Source of the DNA: TMED27 sp964350435
GTDB taxonomy: Bacteria; Pseudomonadota; Alphaproteobacteria; Micavibrionales; Micavibrionaceae
DNA length: 19,638 nucleotides
Assembly (NCBI GenBank): GCA_964350435.1
Contig: CAYGJS010000034.1
Coordinates: 1 to 19,638, forward strand
Reading direction: 5' to 3'
Shown here: positions 13,085 through 19,215 of the stretch, in pieces
Layout of the letters: the number at the start of each line of letters is the position of its first letter
Position numbering within the stretch: position 1 is the first letter of the stretch
Made by a program: the position numbers and the translations under genes
The notes under the pieces: generated by a model
Told to the model about the DNA's origin: nothing
Seen by the model: only the letters and a program-made list of their open reading frames with translations
Databases searched by the model: none

Positions 13085-13753
13085 TTATGATGCGGCGCTG
13101 GATTTATTTGTGTCTTGTTTATTTTGTGAGGGTTCGTGTGCGCCGGCCCAGAGCATATCGAAGCGTTTTTTTTCTGCGGCGGCGGCGGCGGCACTATCGA
13201 TGATTACGAACAATGATTGATCCCAGAGTTGCAGGGCAACTTTCGAGCCATAAATAAAGGTTGGGATGCGGCTTATTGCATCGGTTTTTAAGAGAGAGCG
13301 GCATTCATCATTGGGGCTGAGGATGTTTTTGGTGTTTTCTGTGCACAGAACTCTTTCCCTAATATTATGGTCTTTCAGGGTTTCACGATACGTAAAGAGT
13401 TTTTGGGGTGATATTTGCGCGGCGAGGGTGTCGTCTACGTTGCTGATCCGGATTTCCGTCTCGCCTTGTTTTACAGCGTTTTCAATGTCTTCGAGTATGT
13501 TTGTCAGTGCGTTTGTTCCGCTGAGCATTCGGGCATGTTCAGATTTTTTTTGAATTCCGCTTTGGCCTATAAATTCAATGTCGGCGCTTTCAAACGCCAT
13601 ACGAATAGATTTGAGGGATTCGGCTTTGATGTCCGAGTGGCCTTTTTCGAAGTTATTGATAGCGGTTTTTGAGAGACCGGATGAGTCGGCAAGGTCTTGT
13701 TGTGTCCATCCGAGAAGGCCGCGGGCGCCTCTGCATTGCTCGATAGTTAGCAT
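13085..13753 (-). CDS. XRE-family regulator with C-terminal sensor-like domain
   Basis: A 222-residue transcription factor. Residues ~1-62 are a lambda-repressor-type HTH (ARGLLGWTQQDLADSSGLSK with recognition helix TAINNFEKG). Residues ~75-200 form a second domain: ISPQKLFTYRETLKDHNIRERVLC, IPTFIYGSKVALQLWDQSLFVIIDS and RFDMLWAGA. The order of a helix with a YRE/LKxxxIxxR element, then IYGxKVA, then VIID and a final F-x-LW resembles the effector half of TrmB/PLD-like regulators; this is a pattern match only. A run of six alanines (about residues 189-194) and a polar tail follow. The gene faces a short unknown ORF across 143 bp. Target and ligand are unknown. Confidence 0.85.
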   Translation of the reverse strand: MLTIEQCRGARGLLGWTQQDLADSSGLSKTAINNFEKGHSDIKAESLKSIRMAFESADIEFIGQSGIQKKSEHARMLSGTNALTNILEDIENAVKQGETEIRISNVDDTLAAQISPQKLFTYRETLKDHNIRERVLCTENTKNILSPNDECRSLLKTDAISRIPTFIYGSKVALQLWDQSLFVIIDSAAAAAAEKKRFDMLWAGAHEPSQNKQDTNKSSAAS

Positions 13754-13858
13754 AGTGTTTTACCCTGTTTTATACATAGTGGTAATGCTAATATACGCTC
13801 GATAAAAGTCAAATGAAATTGAAAAAAAACTTGATATTTTTCTATCTATTGAATATTA

Positions 13859-13870
13859 GTAATCTTAAGT
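13859..13870. repeat. 12-bp direct repeat GTAATCTTAAGT, copy 1
   Basis: It occurs again at 14121-14132. The copies lie just upstream of the ORFs at 13897 and 14158 respectively, at 26 bases from each ATG. The core CTTAAG is self-complementary. The repeat could be a shared regulator site, perhaps for the neighbouring XRE protein; that is inference. Confidence 0.45.
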
Positions 13871-13896
13871 TGAATTAATGTGTGTGGAGTGACTTG

Positions 13897-14079
13897 ATGA
13901 GTATATCTAAAATTAGCCATAGTCTGGCTATTGAGCGCTGTCGTGCCAATTTGGCGCAGCTTGCGGCACTTTATTATTGTTGCGAGGCGTTTCCGCCGGG
14001 GCAGAGAGAGCCTGTTGAGCGTTTGATCTTTAATTTGAGTGAAGATATTGCCTTGCTGGAGAACTCGGGGGCGGTTTAG
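13897..14079 (+). CDS. Small helical protein, 60 aa, unknown
   Basis: Begins MSISKISHSLAIERCRANLAQLAALYYCCEAF and ends with VERLIFNLSEDIALLENSGAV, suggesting two amphipathic helices joined by a PPGQREP turn. There is a Cys-Cys pair at about residues 28-29. GGAG eight bases before the ATG supports this start rather than the GTG at 13882. There is no signal peptide. The family is unknown. It lies between the XRE regulator (divergent) and the membrane protein at 14158, and the same 12-bp repeat precedes both it and that gene, so they may be regulated together. Confidence 0.68.
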   Translation: MSISKISHSLAIERCRANLAQLAALYYCCEAFPPGQREPVERLIFNLSEDIALLENSGAV

Positions 14080-14120
14080 CAAAAGCGTTTATCTGCTCTG
14101 GTCAATTCATTTGGTCTTCG

Positions 14121-14132
14121 GTAATCTTAAGT
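14121..14132. repeat. 12-bp direct repeat GTAATCTTAAGT, copy 2
   Basis: Second copy, 26 bases before the ATG at 14158, as copy 1 is before the ATG at 13897. Confidence 0.45.
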
Positions 14133-14157
14133 CTGCAAACTTGAAGAAAGCTGTTTT

Positions 14158-15021
14158 ATGGTTTCGCTTTGGATGTTGATATGGATTTTGTTGTCATTGG
14201 TTCTTTTGGGCTTTTTGGCATGGACGCTTGTGGTGCTTTATCGGCAAAAGGTTACGTGGAAGGCTTTTGCTAAGCGACATAAATTGAGATATACCGCGAA
14301 ATCATTAATGCAAACACCGGAAATTAGTGGTGTGATGAACGGGTATAAGGTCAGCTTGTTTTCCAGTGAGCATTTTTCCGAGGATATGCGCGGCAGTCGG
14401 AAGTTGACGGCGATTGAGGTGAGCTTAAATTCGACGATGCCGTTTGATGGTGCGGTGGCCAATGGCGGTATGGTGCCGATTGTTAAATCTTTGGAATTTA
14501 AAACTGAGTATCGTCCGGAGCATGAGCGTTGGGATAACAGTTTTATTGTGGCGGGGGATAGTTCATATGCCCTCAAACGATATTTGAACGATAAGCGGGT
14601 GGATGTCTTGGCGCGGACGATGAAGATCCGTAATGCCTGGGTGATTTTTATATTCCGTAATAATGCAATGCTTTTGCGGATGGATACGCCGGAGCCAATC
14701 AGTAATCTTGAGGAGCTTGAGAAGCTGATTGTGCTTTTGTGTAAGGCGGCGCAGATATTGGAGCTTGGCAAGGGCGAGAGTGCGATCTTGAAATCCGAGG
14801 CTAGCAAGGCCGAGCGGCGGGACATGACGATTGAAATCGAGGGCGGTGACGTTGCTGAAAGCAAGGTCAAGGCTGTTGCTCTGGAGCTTGAGGAGGAGGG
14901 CGAGGAGCAGGCAGTTCCCGCCAAGGCTGATGTCAAAGAGGGCGCAGAGAAGAAGGCCAGTGGAAAGATTCAGGTTTCATCGTCCAAATCAAAGTCAAAG
15001 CCCGATACTTCGAAATCGTAA
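14158..15021 (+). CDS. Membrane-anchored protein of unknown function, 287 aa
   Basis: One N-terminal membrane helix (LWMLIWILLSLVLLGFLAWTLVVLY, about residues 4-28) is followed by a predicted cytoplasmic alpha/beta domain to about residue 205: WKAFAKRHKLRYTA, ISGVMNGYKVSLFSSE, then a helix-rich DNLEELEKLIVLLCKAAQ-like region. The start W-x-x-F-A-x-x-x-x-L-x-Y with a G-x-x-x-G-Y strand is reminiscent of several DUFs attached to membrane helices, but I cannot name one. The last ~80 residues are low-complexity, charged and Ser/Lys-rich (KIQVSSSKSKSKPDTSKS). That tail overlaps by 52 bases the end of the convergent glucosidase gene. No clear SD precedes the ATG. Confidence 0.8.
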   Translation: MVSLWMLIWILLSLVLLGFLAWTLVVLYRQKVTWKAFAKRHKLRYTAKSLMQTPEISGVMNGYKVSLFSSEHFSEDMRGSRKLTAIEVSLNSTMPFDGAVANGGMVPIVKSLEFKTEYRPEHERWDNSFIVAGDSSYALKRYLNDKRVDVLARTMKIRNAWVIFIFRNNAMLLRMDTPEPISNLEELEKLIVLLCKAAQILELGKGESAILKSEASKAERRDMTIEIEGGDVAESKVKAVALELEEEGEEQAVPAKADVKEGAEKKASGKIQVSSSKSKSKPDTSKS

Positions 15022-16532
15022 GTTTTTAAATTGAAGCGGCAGGTGATCGTGTCACTGTTCAGGCTGCGGTCAAATTCCAAAATATATTGTGAAAAATTAT
15101 CGTGAAAATTGATGTTCCCGTGAAGCAAGGCGGGCTGGGTTTTGCGCCAGTTCAGGAATGTTCTTGTGAAATTGAGAGTTGAGGTTTTGTCGGTGTTTTG
15201 CACGCTGACGTTTAAGGGAATGTGATTGGAGGGCATGGGGAGCCAAGATTTGACGGGCATTTCCGCAGTCCATGGCATCGGGGTGCGGCAGCCGTCGCGG
15301 CCTTGCCACTGCGGCCATAGTGAGATACCCCATGGGTCGAGGAGGTCTTCGAATTCCAGCTTGGCTTCGGGCAGACCGAGTTCTTCGCCTTGATAAAGGA
15401 ACAGCGTTCCGCGTAAACAGCCGAGGAGGGCGATCAGCATTTTGGAGAGTTTCGGGGTGTGGGTGAAGCCATCGCCGCCAGTGTCCCAGCGGGAGGCTAC
15501 GCGCACGACGTCGTGATTGGAAAATGCCCATGAGGGCCAGCAGTCCACAGTATTTCCTGCTGTTTTCAGGGCGCGCTGGATAGGATCGCGGATAAGTTCG
15601 GGGTGGATGGTTTTGTGGCTGCCGCTCATGAGATAGGTGTTATAGCAGGTGTTGAGAAGGCCGCTTTGGGTATATTCTGCGGCGCGGTCAAAGGGATGGT
15701 CGTCGCCAATTTCGCCGACGGTGAAGGCACCGTATTGATTGCAGAGATTTTGGAAGCTTTGCAGGAAAGCGAGATTTTCCGGGCGGGATTTATCGTAAAT
15801 GTGAGTTTGCGTGGAGTAGGGGTCGTCACCTTCGAATTGTGTGGCGGCGCCAAGGGATGGGTCGCGGGGTGGATTGTCGCGCAGTTCCGCATCGTGGAAA
15901 TAGAAATTTACAACATCAAGGCGGAAGCCGTCCACGCCCAGATCAAGCCAGAAGCGGGCTATATCGAGGGCTTCGGCCTGAACTTGGGGGTTGTGGAAGT
16001 TGAGGTCGGGTTGTTCGGGCAGGAAGTTGTGGAGGTAGTATTGTCCGCGCTCTTGATGCCATTGCCATGCGGAGCCGCCGAAAACGGAGACCCAGTTATT
16101 CGGCGGGACTCTTGCGCCGAACATGTCGGGTTTGGCGTCCGCCCAGACATAGTATTCCGGTTTTTCGGTGAACCATGGGTGTTGATCGGAGGTGTGGGAG
16201 AGGACGAGGTCGATGATGATTTTGAGGTTGAGATCATGCGCGCGGGCGAGCAGGGTTTTGAAGTTGGCAAGCGTGCCGAACATGGGGTCGACATCGCGGT
16301 AATCGGACACGTCATAGCCGAAATCTTTCATCGGTGAGGTGAAAAACGGGGAAATCCAGATGCCGTCTACGCCGAGCGAGGCGATGTATTCGAGTTTTTC
16401 TGTGATGCCGTTCAGGTCGCCGATGCCGTCATTGTTGGTGTCATGGAATGAGCGGGGGTAGATTTGATATATGCACGCACCGCGCCACCATTCATTCTCC
16501 GGCTTTTTTCTCTCACTGCGTTGCTGCGTCAC
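14970..16532 (-). CDS. GH13 alpha-glucosidase / oligo-1,6-glucosidase type
   Basis: A 520-residue cytoplasmic glycoside hydrolase of family 13 that should release glucose from short alpha-glucans or sucrose-like sugars by a retaining mechanism. The (beta/alpha)8 barrel is complete: region I DLVLSHTSDQHPWF (108-121), nucleophile Asp206 in GVDGFRLDVVNF, acid/base Glu274 in TVGEIGDD, and Asp341 in FSNHDVVR. The N terminus WWRGACIYQIYPRSF is typical. The start is GTG at 16532, directly preceded by an in-frame stop, and residues 1-9 are encoded by a palindromic repeat element. No other in-frame start of the usual kind exists before the conserved WWRG. The C terminus overlaps the convergent 14158 gene by 52 bp. 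No transport or maltose genes are adjacent. Confidence 0.92.
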   Translation of the reverse strand: MTQQRSERKKPENEWWRGACIYQIYPRSFHDTNNDGIGDLNGITEKLEYIASLGVDGIWISPFFTSPMKDFGYDVSDYRDVDPMFGTLANFKTLLARAHDLNLKIIIDLVLSHTSDQHPWFTEKPEYYVWADAKPDMFGARVPPNNWVSVFGGSAWQWHQERGQYYLHNFLPEQPDLNFHNPQVQAEALDIARFWLDLGVDGFRLDVVNFYFHDAELRDNPPRDPSLGAATQFEGDDPYSTQTHIYDKSRPENLAFLQSFQNLCNQYGAFTVGEIGDDHPFDRAAEYTQSGLLNTCYNTYLMSGSHKTIHPELIRDPIQRALKTAGNTVDCWPSWAFSNHDVVRVASRWDTGGDGFTHTPKLSKMLIALLGCLRGTLFLYQGEELGLPEAKLEFEDLLDPWGISLWPQWQGRDGCRTPMPWTAEMPVKSWLPMPSNHIPLNVSVQNTDKTSTLNFTRTFLNWRKTQPALLHGNINFHDNFSQYILEFDRSLNSDTITCRFNLKTYDFEVSGFDFDLDDET

Positions 16533-16583
16533 TCAGGTTCTTCTCCCGCATATTTCGTTCCTTGCGCCTAGTGAAAAAGAAAA
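16504..16583. repeat. Palindromic element family, copy A
   Basis: Imperfect arms TTTTTTCTCTCACT (16504-16517) and AGTGAAAAAGAAAA (16570-16583) enclose a GC-rich core with GCGTTGCTGCGTC and TTCGTTCCTTGCGCCT. The core is shared, in the same order, with copy B and less fully with copy C. The element covers the start codon and first codons of the GH13 gene. Confidence 0.7.
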
Positions 16584-16620
16584 TTGAGAGAATGACAAGG
16601 ATAATACTCTGAGATTTTGA

Positions 16621-17403
16621 TTAAACATAAATCTTGCCTTTCATGTACATGACAGCGTCGCCCGTGATTTCCACGCGGTCGCCTTTCAGTTCACAAAGCA
16701 GGTCGCCGCCGCGTTTTGAGGCTTGATAAGCCTTGAGGGTGGTTTTGCCGAGTTTATGCGCCCAGTAGGGGGTGAGGATGCAGTGCGCCGAGCCTGTTAC
16801 GGGATCTTCGTCGATGTTCAGGCGCGGGAAGAAGGCGCGGGAGATGAAGTCATGTTCACCATCGCCTTTGGCGGTGACGATGACGCCGCGGGTTTCGAAT
16901 TGTTTGAGGGCGTGGAAATCGGGTTTGAGGTTGCGGATATCTTCGGCACTTTCCATGACGGCGAGGCAATCATGGCCGATGTAGAACTCTTTCGGGGCGA
17001 TCCCGAGGCCGCGATAGATGCTTTCGGGGGTGTTGTGTTTTGTGATGTCCCAAGCGGGGAGGTTCATCATCAGGCCGCGGGCGGTTTTGTGAATATAGAG
17101 ATCGCCGGAGCGGGTGGTGAAGGTTATGGTTTCGCCATGATAGTTAAGGCGTTCAAAGATGATAAAGGCGGCAGCCAGAGTTGCGTGACCGCAAAGGTCG
17201 ACTTCAGCGGCGGGGGTGAACCAACGCAGGTGGAAGGCTTCGCCTTCGCGGACAAAAAATGCGGTTTCCGAGAGATTGTTTTCCATGGCGATTTTCAGCA
17301 TCACATCATCGGGGAGCCAGGATTGAAGAGGGATGACAGCGGCGGGGTTGCCCCCGAAGACTTTGGATGAGAAGGCGTCTATTTGATATATATCGAGTTT
17401 CAT
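16621..17403 (-). CDS. PhzF-family isomerase-like protein
   Basis: A 260-residue member of the PhzF/diaminopimelate-epimerase-fold family. The start MKLDIYQIDAFSSKVFGGNPAAV is characteristic; the catalytic Glu is Glu46 in NNLSETAFF; VDLCGHATLAAA (about residues 68-79) and the C-terminal DPVTGSAHC complete the two-lobed active site. True PhzF isomerises a phenazine precursor, but no phenazine genes are near, and most genomic homologues have unassigned substrates. AGGGG six bases before the ATG confirms the start. It stands alone between the GH13 gene and the terminator of the cyclophilin gene, all on the minus strand. Confidence 0.93.
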   Translation of the reverse strand: MKLDIYQIDAFSSKVFGGNPAAVIPLQSWLPDDVMLKIAMENNLSETAFFVREGEAFHLRWFTPAAEVDLCGHATLAAAFIIFERLNYHGETITFTTRSGDLYIHKTARGLMMNLPAWDITKHNTPESIYRGLGIAPKEFYIGHDCLAVMESAEDIRNLKPDFHALKQFETRGVIVTAKGDGEHDFISRAFFPRLNIDEDPVTGSAHCILTPYWAHKLGKTTLKAYQASKRGGDLLCELKGDRVEITGDAVMYMKGKIYV

Positions 17404-17424
17404 TTTTTCCCCTTATGTTTGTTA

Positions 17425-17450
17425 CAAAAATCCCCGCTTGCGCGGGGATT
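17425..17450 (-). terminator. Terminator of the cyclophilin gene
   Basis: A perfect 9-bp stem, AATCCCCGC (17429-17437) and GCGGGGATT (17442-17450), around a four-base loop. On the minus strand it is followed by a run of T (complement of 17425-17430). It lies between the cyclophilin and PhzF genes, so the latter probably has its own promoter. Confidence 0.85.
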
Positions 17451-17476
17451 CGTATTTGTTTCGCGGCAGGCTATGA

Positions 17477-18106
17477 TTATTCCGCAGCGTGGTCAGCTTC
17501 GGCCTTTGCTTCGATGGCGTCTTCAGATGCTTCGTCTGTAGCTTCTTCAGCAGCGGGGGCTGGAGCAATTTTGTCTGCGTCGCTGGCGATGGAGGCTTTG
17601 ACGATTTTGTCAGGGCTTGAAGGCGGCTCGCCAACGGCGATTTTGTCCACGAAGTCCATGCCTTCCGTCACCTGGCCGAATACGGTGTACTGACCTGTCA
17701 GGAAAGAACAGCCATTATCATCGAAGCAGATGAAGAATTGAGAATTCGCGCTGTTCGGGCTTTGGCTGCGGGCCATGCCGACAGTGCCGCGTTTATAGGC
17801 GTAGTCTGTGAATTCCGCCGGAAGATCGGCTTCTTCTGAACCGCCGCGGCCTGTGCCGGTTGGGTCACCTGTTTGCGCCATGAAGCCGGAGATTACGCGG
17901 TGGAAAATGATGCCATCATAAAAGCCGTCGCGGGCGAGTTTTTTGATGCGCTCTACATGCGCGGGCGCACGATCGGGGAGCAGTTCAATGGTGACGGTGC
18001 CACCCGTTGATAATTCAAGGTTGAGTGTATTGGCCGGAGAGGCGGCCTCTGCTGCTGCAGTCATAACAAGTAAGCTCCCGAGAGTAAGGATGAGTTTATT
18101 GAACAT
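17477..18106 (-). CDS. Exported peptidyl-prolyl cis-trans isomerase, cyclophilin type
   Basis: Catalyses proline cis/trans isomerisation during folding of exported proteins. A signal peptide (MFNKLILTLGSLLVMTAAAEA, cleavage near AAS) directs it to the periplasm. The cyclophilin domain covers about residues 25-180: FHRVISGFMAQTGDPTGTGRGG with the catalytic Arg, then MARSQSPNSANSQFFICF and GQYTVFGQVTEGMDFVD. After it comes an unusual acidic, alanine-rich tail of about 30 residues (TDEASEDAIEAKAEADHAAE), not part of the fold. Length without the tail is normal for bacterial PpiA-like enzymes. The gene is alone, with its own terminator; bfd lies upstream on the same strand, 76 bases away. Confidence 0.93.
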   Translation of the reverse strand: MFNKLILTLGSLLVMTAAAEAASPANTLNLELSTGGTVTIELLPDRAPAHVERIKKLARDGFYDGIIFHRVISGFMAQTGDPTGTGRGGSEEADLPAEFTDYAYKRGTVGMARSQSPNSANSQFFICFDDNGCSFLTGQYTVFGQVTEGMDFVDKIAVGEPPSSPDKIVKASIASDADKIAPAPAAEEATDEASEDAIEAKAEADHAAE

Positions 18107-18182
18107 GGGTGTTCCTCATAAGGTTTGAATGTTTGTGGGAATATTGGTGCCACAATGCGGGTGGGTTGGCAAGGGGCTGCGT

Positions 18183-18368
18183 TTAGGCTGCGGCGGTTTT
18201 ATTGTGGGTTTTCACGATGTCTTTCAGGGTTTCAAGACATTGGCAGCAATTAGGCTTTTCGCCGCCTGAACATGCGGAATAGGTTTTGGCAACAGTCGAG
18301 CTGCCATTTGCGTCAAGATGCGCTTTGACTTTTTTATCGGAGAATGGGTGGCACAAACAAACGAACAT
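18183..18368 (-). CDS. bfd: Bacterioferritin-associated ferredoxin (Bfd)
   Basis: A 61-residue [2Fe-2S] protein that passes electrons to bacterioferritin so that stored ferric iron can be reduced and released. The N terminus MFVCLCHPFSDKKV gives Cys4 and Cys6; the second pair is in CCQCLETL, most likely Cys41 and Cys44, with Cys33 and Cys42 extra compared with the usual four. GGAAG eight bases before the ATG supports the start. The bacterioferritin gene is upstream on the same strand but separated by its own terminator, a palindromic element and two Fur-box-like sites. Bfd therefore seems to be expressed separately from Bfr, in keeping with the iron-starvation induction known for Bfd elsewhere. 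Confidence 0.9.
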   Translation of the reverse strand: MFVCLCHPFSDKKVKAHLDANGSSTVAKTYSACSGGEKPNCCQCLETLKDIVKTHNKTAAA

Positions 18369-18383
18369 TTTTTAATCTTCCAT

Positions 18384-18464
18384 TTTTCTTTTCTGAGCCG
18401 CGTTACTGCGTCGCTCGAGTAGGTCGTCTACGCTTCGCTCCTTGTGCCTTGTCAGAAAAGAAAA
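18384..18464. repeat. Palindromic element family, copy B
   Basis: Perfect 13-bp arms TTTTCTTTTCTGA (18384-18396) and TCAGAAAAGAAAA (18452-18464) enclose a core with CGCGTTACTGCGTCGCTC and TTCGCTCCTTGTGCCTTG. It lies 15 bases upstream of the bfd ATG, between the promoter region and the SD, so it would be in the 5' untranslated region of bfd. Confidence 0.8.
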
Positions 18465-18486
18465 CTGTTTGATTAAGGGTTGAAGG

Positions 18487-18548
18487 TGCGAGTGATTCTT
18501 ATTCTTGGATTAATATGACGTTTTTCGGATGTGATTGCAAGTCATTCT
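18487..18548 (-). promoter_or_regulatory. bfd promoter region with two Fur-box-like repeats
   Basis: On the minus strand AGAATGACTTGCA (complement of 18536-18548) and AGAATCACTCGCA (complement of 18487-18499) differ at two positions and both resemble the half-sites of Fur boxes (GAGAATNATTNGCA-like). Between them TTGCAA (18535-18540) and CATATT, 17 bases further, could be -35 and -10 boxes. Bfd genes are known Fur targets in other proteobacteria; the sites here are by eye. Confidence 0.45.
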
Positions 18549-18560
18549 CATGTTTGTTTG

Positions 18561-18590
18561 TAAAAAAAACCCGTATAATTCACGGGTCTT
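18561..18590 (-). terminator. Terminator of bfr
   Basis: ACCCGT (18569-18574) and ACGGGT (18582-18587) form the stem; on the minus strand a run of eight T follows (complement of 18561-18569). It ends the bfr transcript 22 bases after the stop codon and may work in both directions, since TCTTTTT follows on the plus strand. Confidence 0.8.
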
Positions 18591-18611
18591 TTTAAGTCTT
18601 ATGAATATTTG

Positions 18612-19103
18612 TTAGGCGCCTTCGGCGTCCAGCGGGCTTTCGGAGTTGAGCTGGATGTAGTTTTGCTCGCCCATTTGCTTGATCATCTCAAGCTGGGTTT
18701 CCAGATAGTCCACGTGACCTTCTTCATCGGTGAGGATTGAGGCGAAGAGATCGCGGGACACATAATCGCCAATACTGTCGGCATATTTCACGGCTTCCTT
18801 ATAGGCTTTCACGCCTTCGATTTCGATTTTGAGATCGCATTCGAGCGTTTCTTTGACGGTTTCGCCGATATAGAGCTTGCCGACTTCCTGGAGGTTGGGA
18901 AGGCCTTCGAGGAAGAGGATGCGTTTAATCAGGCGGTCAGCGTGCTGCATTTCCTCGATTGATTCGTTGTATTCGTGTTTGGCGAGTTTGGTTACGCCCC
19001 AATCTTCGAGCATGCGGGAATGCAGGAAATACTGGTTGATTGCACCGAGTTCCTTTTTCAGGGCGGCGTTGAGGTGTTCGATTACTTTTTTATCGCCTTT
19101 CAT
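18612..19103 (-). CDS. bfr: Bacterioferritin
   Basis: A 163-residue haem-containing ferritin that forms 24-subunit cages, oxidises ferrous iron and stores it. All ligands are in their usual places: Glu18, Glu51, His54, Glu94, Glu127 and His130 of the di-iron ferroxidase centre, and Met52, which binds haem between two subunits. The start used is the ATG at 19103 (MKGDKKVIEHLN), which matches known Bfr N termini exactly and has AGGA about nine bases upstream. An in-frame reading from 19160 would add 19 residues, partly encoded by palindromic element copy C, and is rejected. It lies between purB and bfd on the same strand and has its own terminator. Confidence 0.97.
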   Translation of the reverse strand: MKGDKKVIEHLNAALKKELGAINQYFLHSRMLEDWGVTKLAKHEYNESIEEMQHADRLIKRILFLEGLPNLQEVGKLYIGETVKETLECDLKIEIEGVKAYKEAVKYADSIGDYVSRDLFASILTDEEGHVDYLETQLEMIKQMGEQNYIQLNSESPLDAEGA

Positions 19104-19124
19104 GGTCGTCTTTCCTATCTTCAT

Positions 19125-19188
19125 CTGGACTGCGTTATTTCGCTCCTCGCGTATGTTCAATACGCGTCGTCGCTCATGTCTAGTCCAG
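19125..19188. repeat. Palindromic element family, copy C
   Basis: Arms CTGGACT (19125-19131) and AGTCCAG (19182-19188) enclose TGCGTTATTTCGCTCCTCG and an inner hairpin CGCGTAT/ATACGCG (19148-19154 and 19160-19166). It fills most of the gap between purB and bfr. Related in core and layout to copies A and B, but with different arms. Confidence 0.65.
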
Positions 19189-19215
19189 CTAAAGATATGT
19201 GCGACGAAAGTCTTT

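Noticed and set aside
15603..17370. Long plus-strand open frames opposite the GH13 and PhzF genes
   Set aside because: The opposite strand carries complete, well-conserved enzymes; the frames are by-products of codon bias.
19104..19160. Longer N terminus of bacterioferritin
   Set aside because: The ligands fall at canonical positions only with the start at 19103, and the extension is encoded partly by a repeat element.
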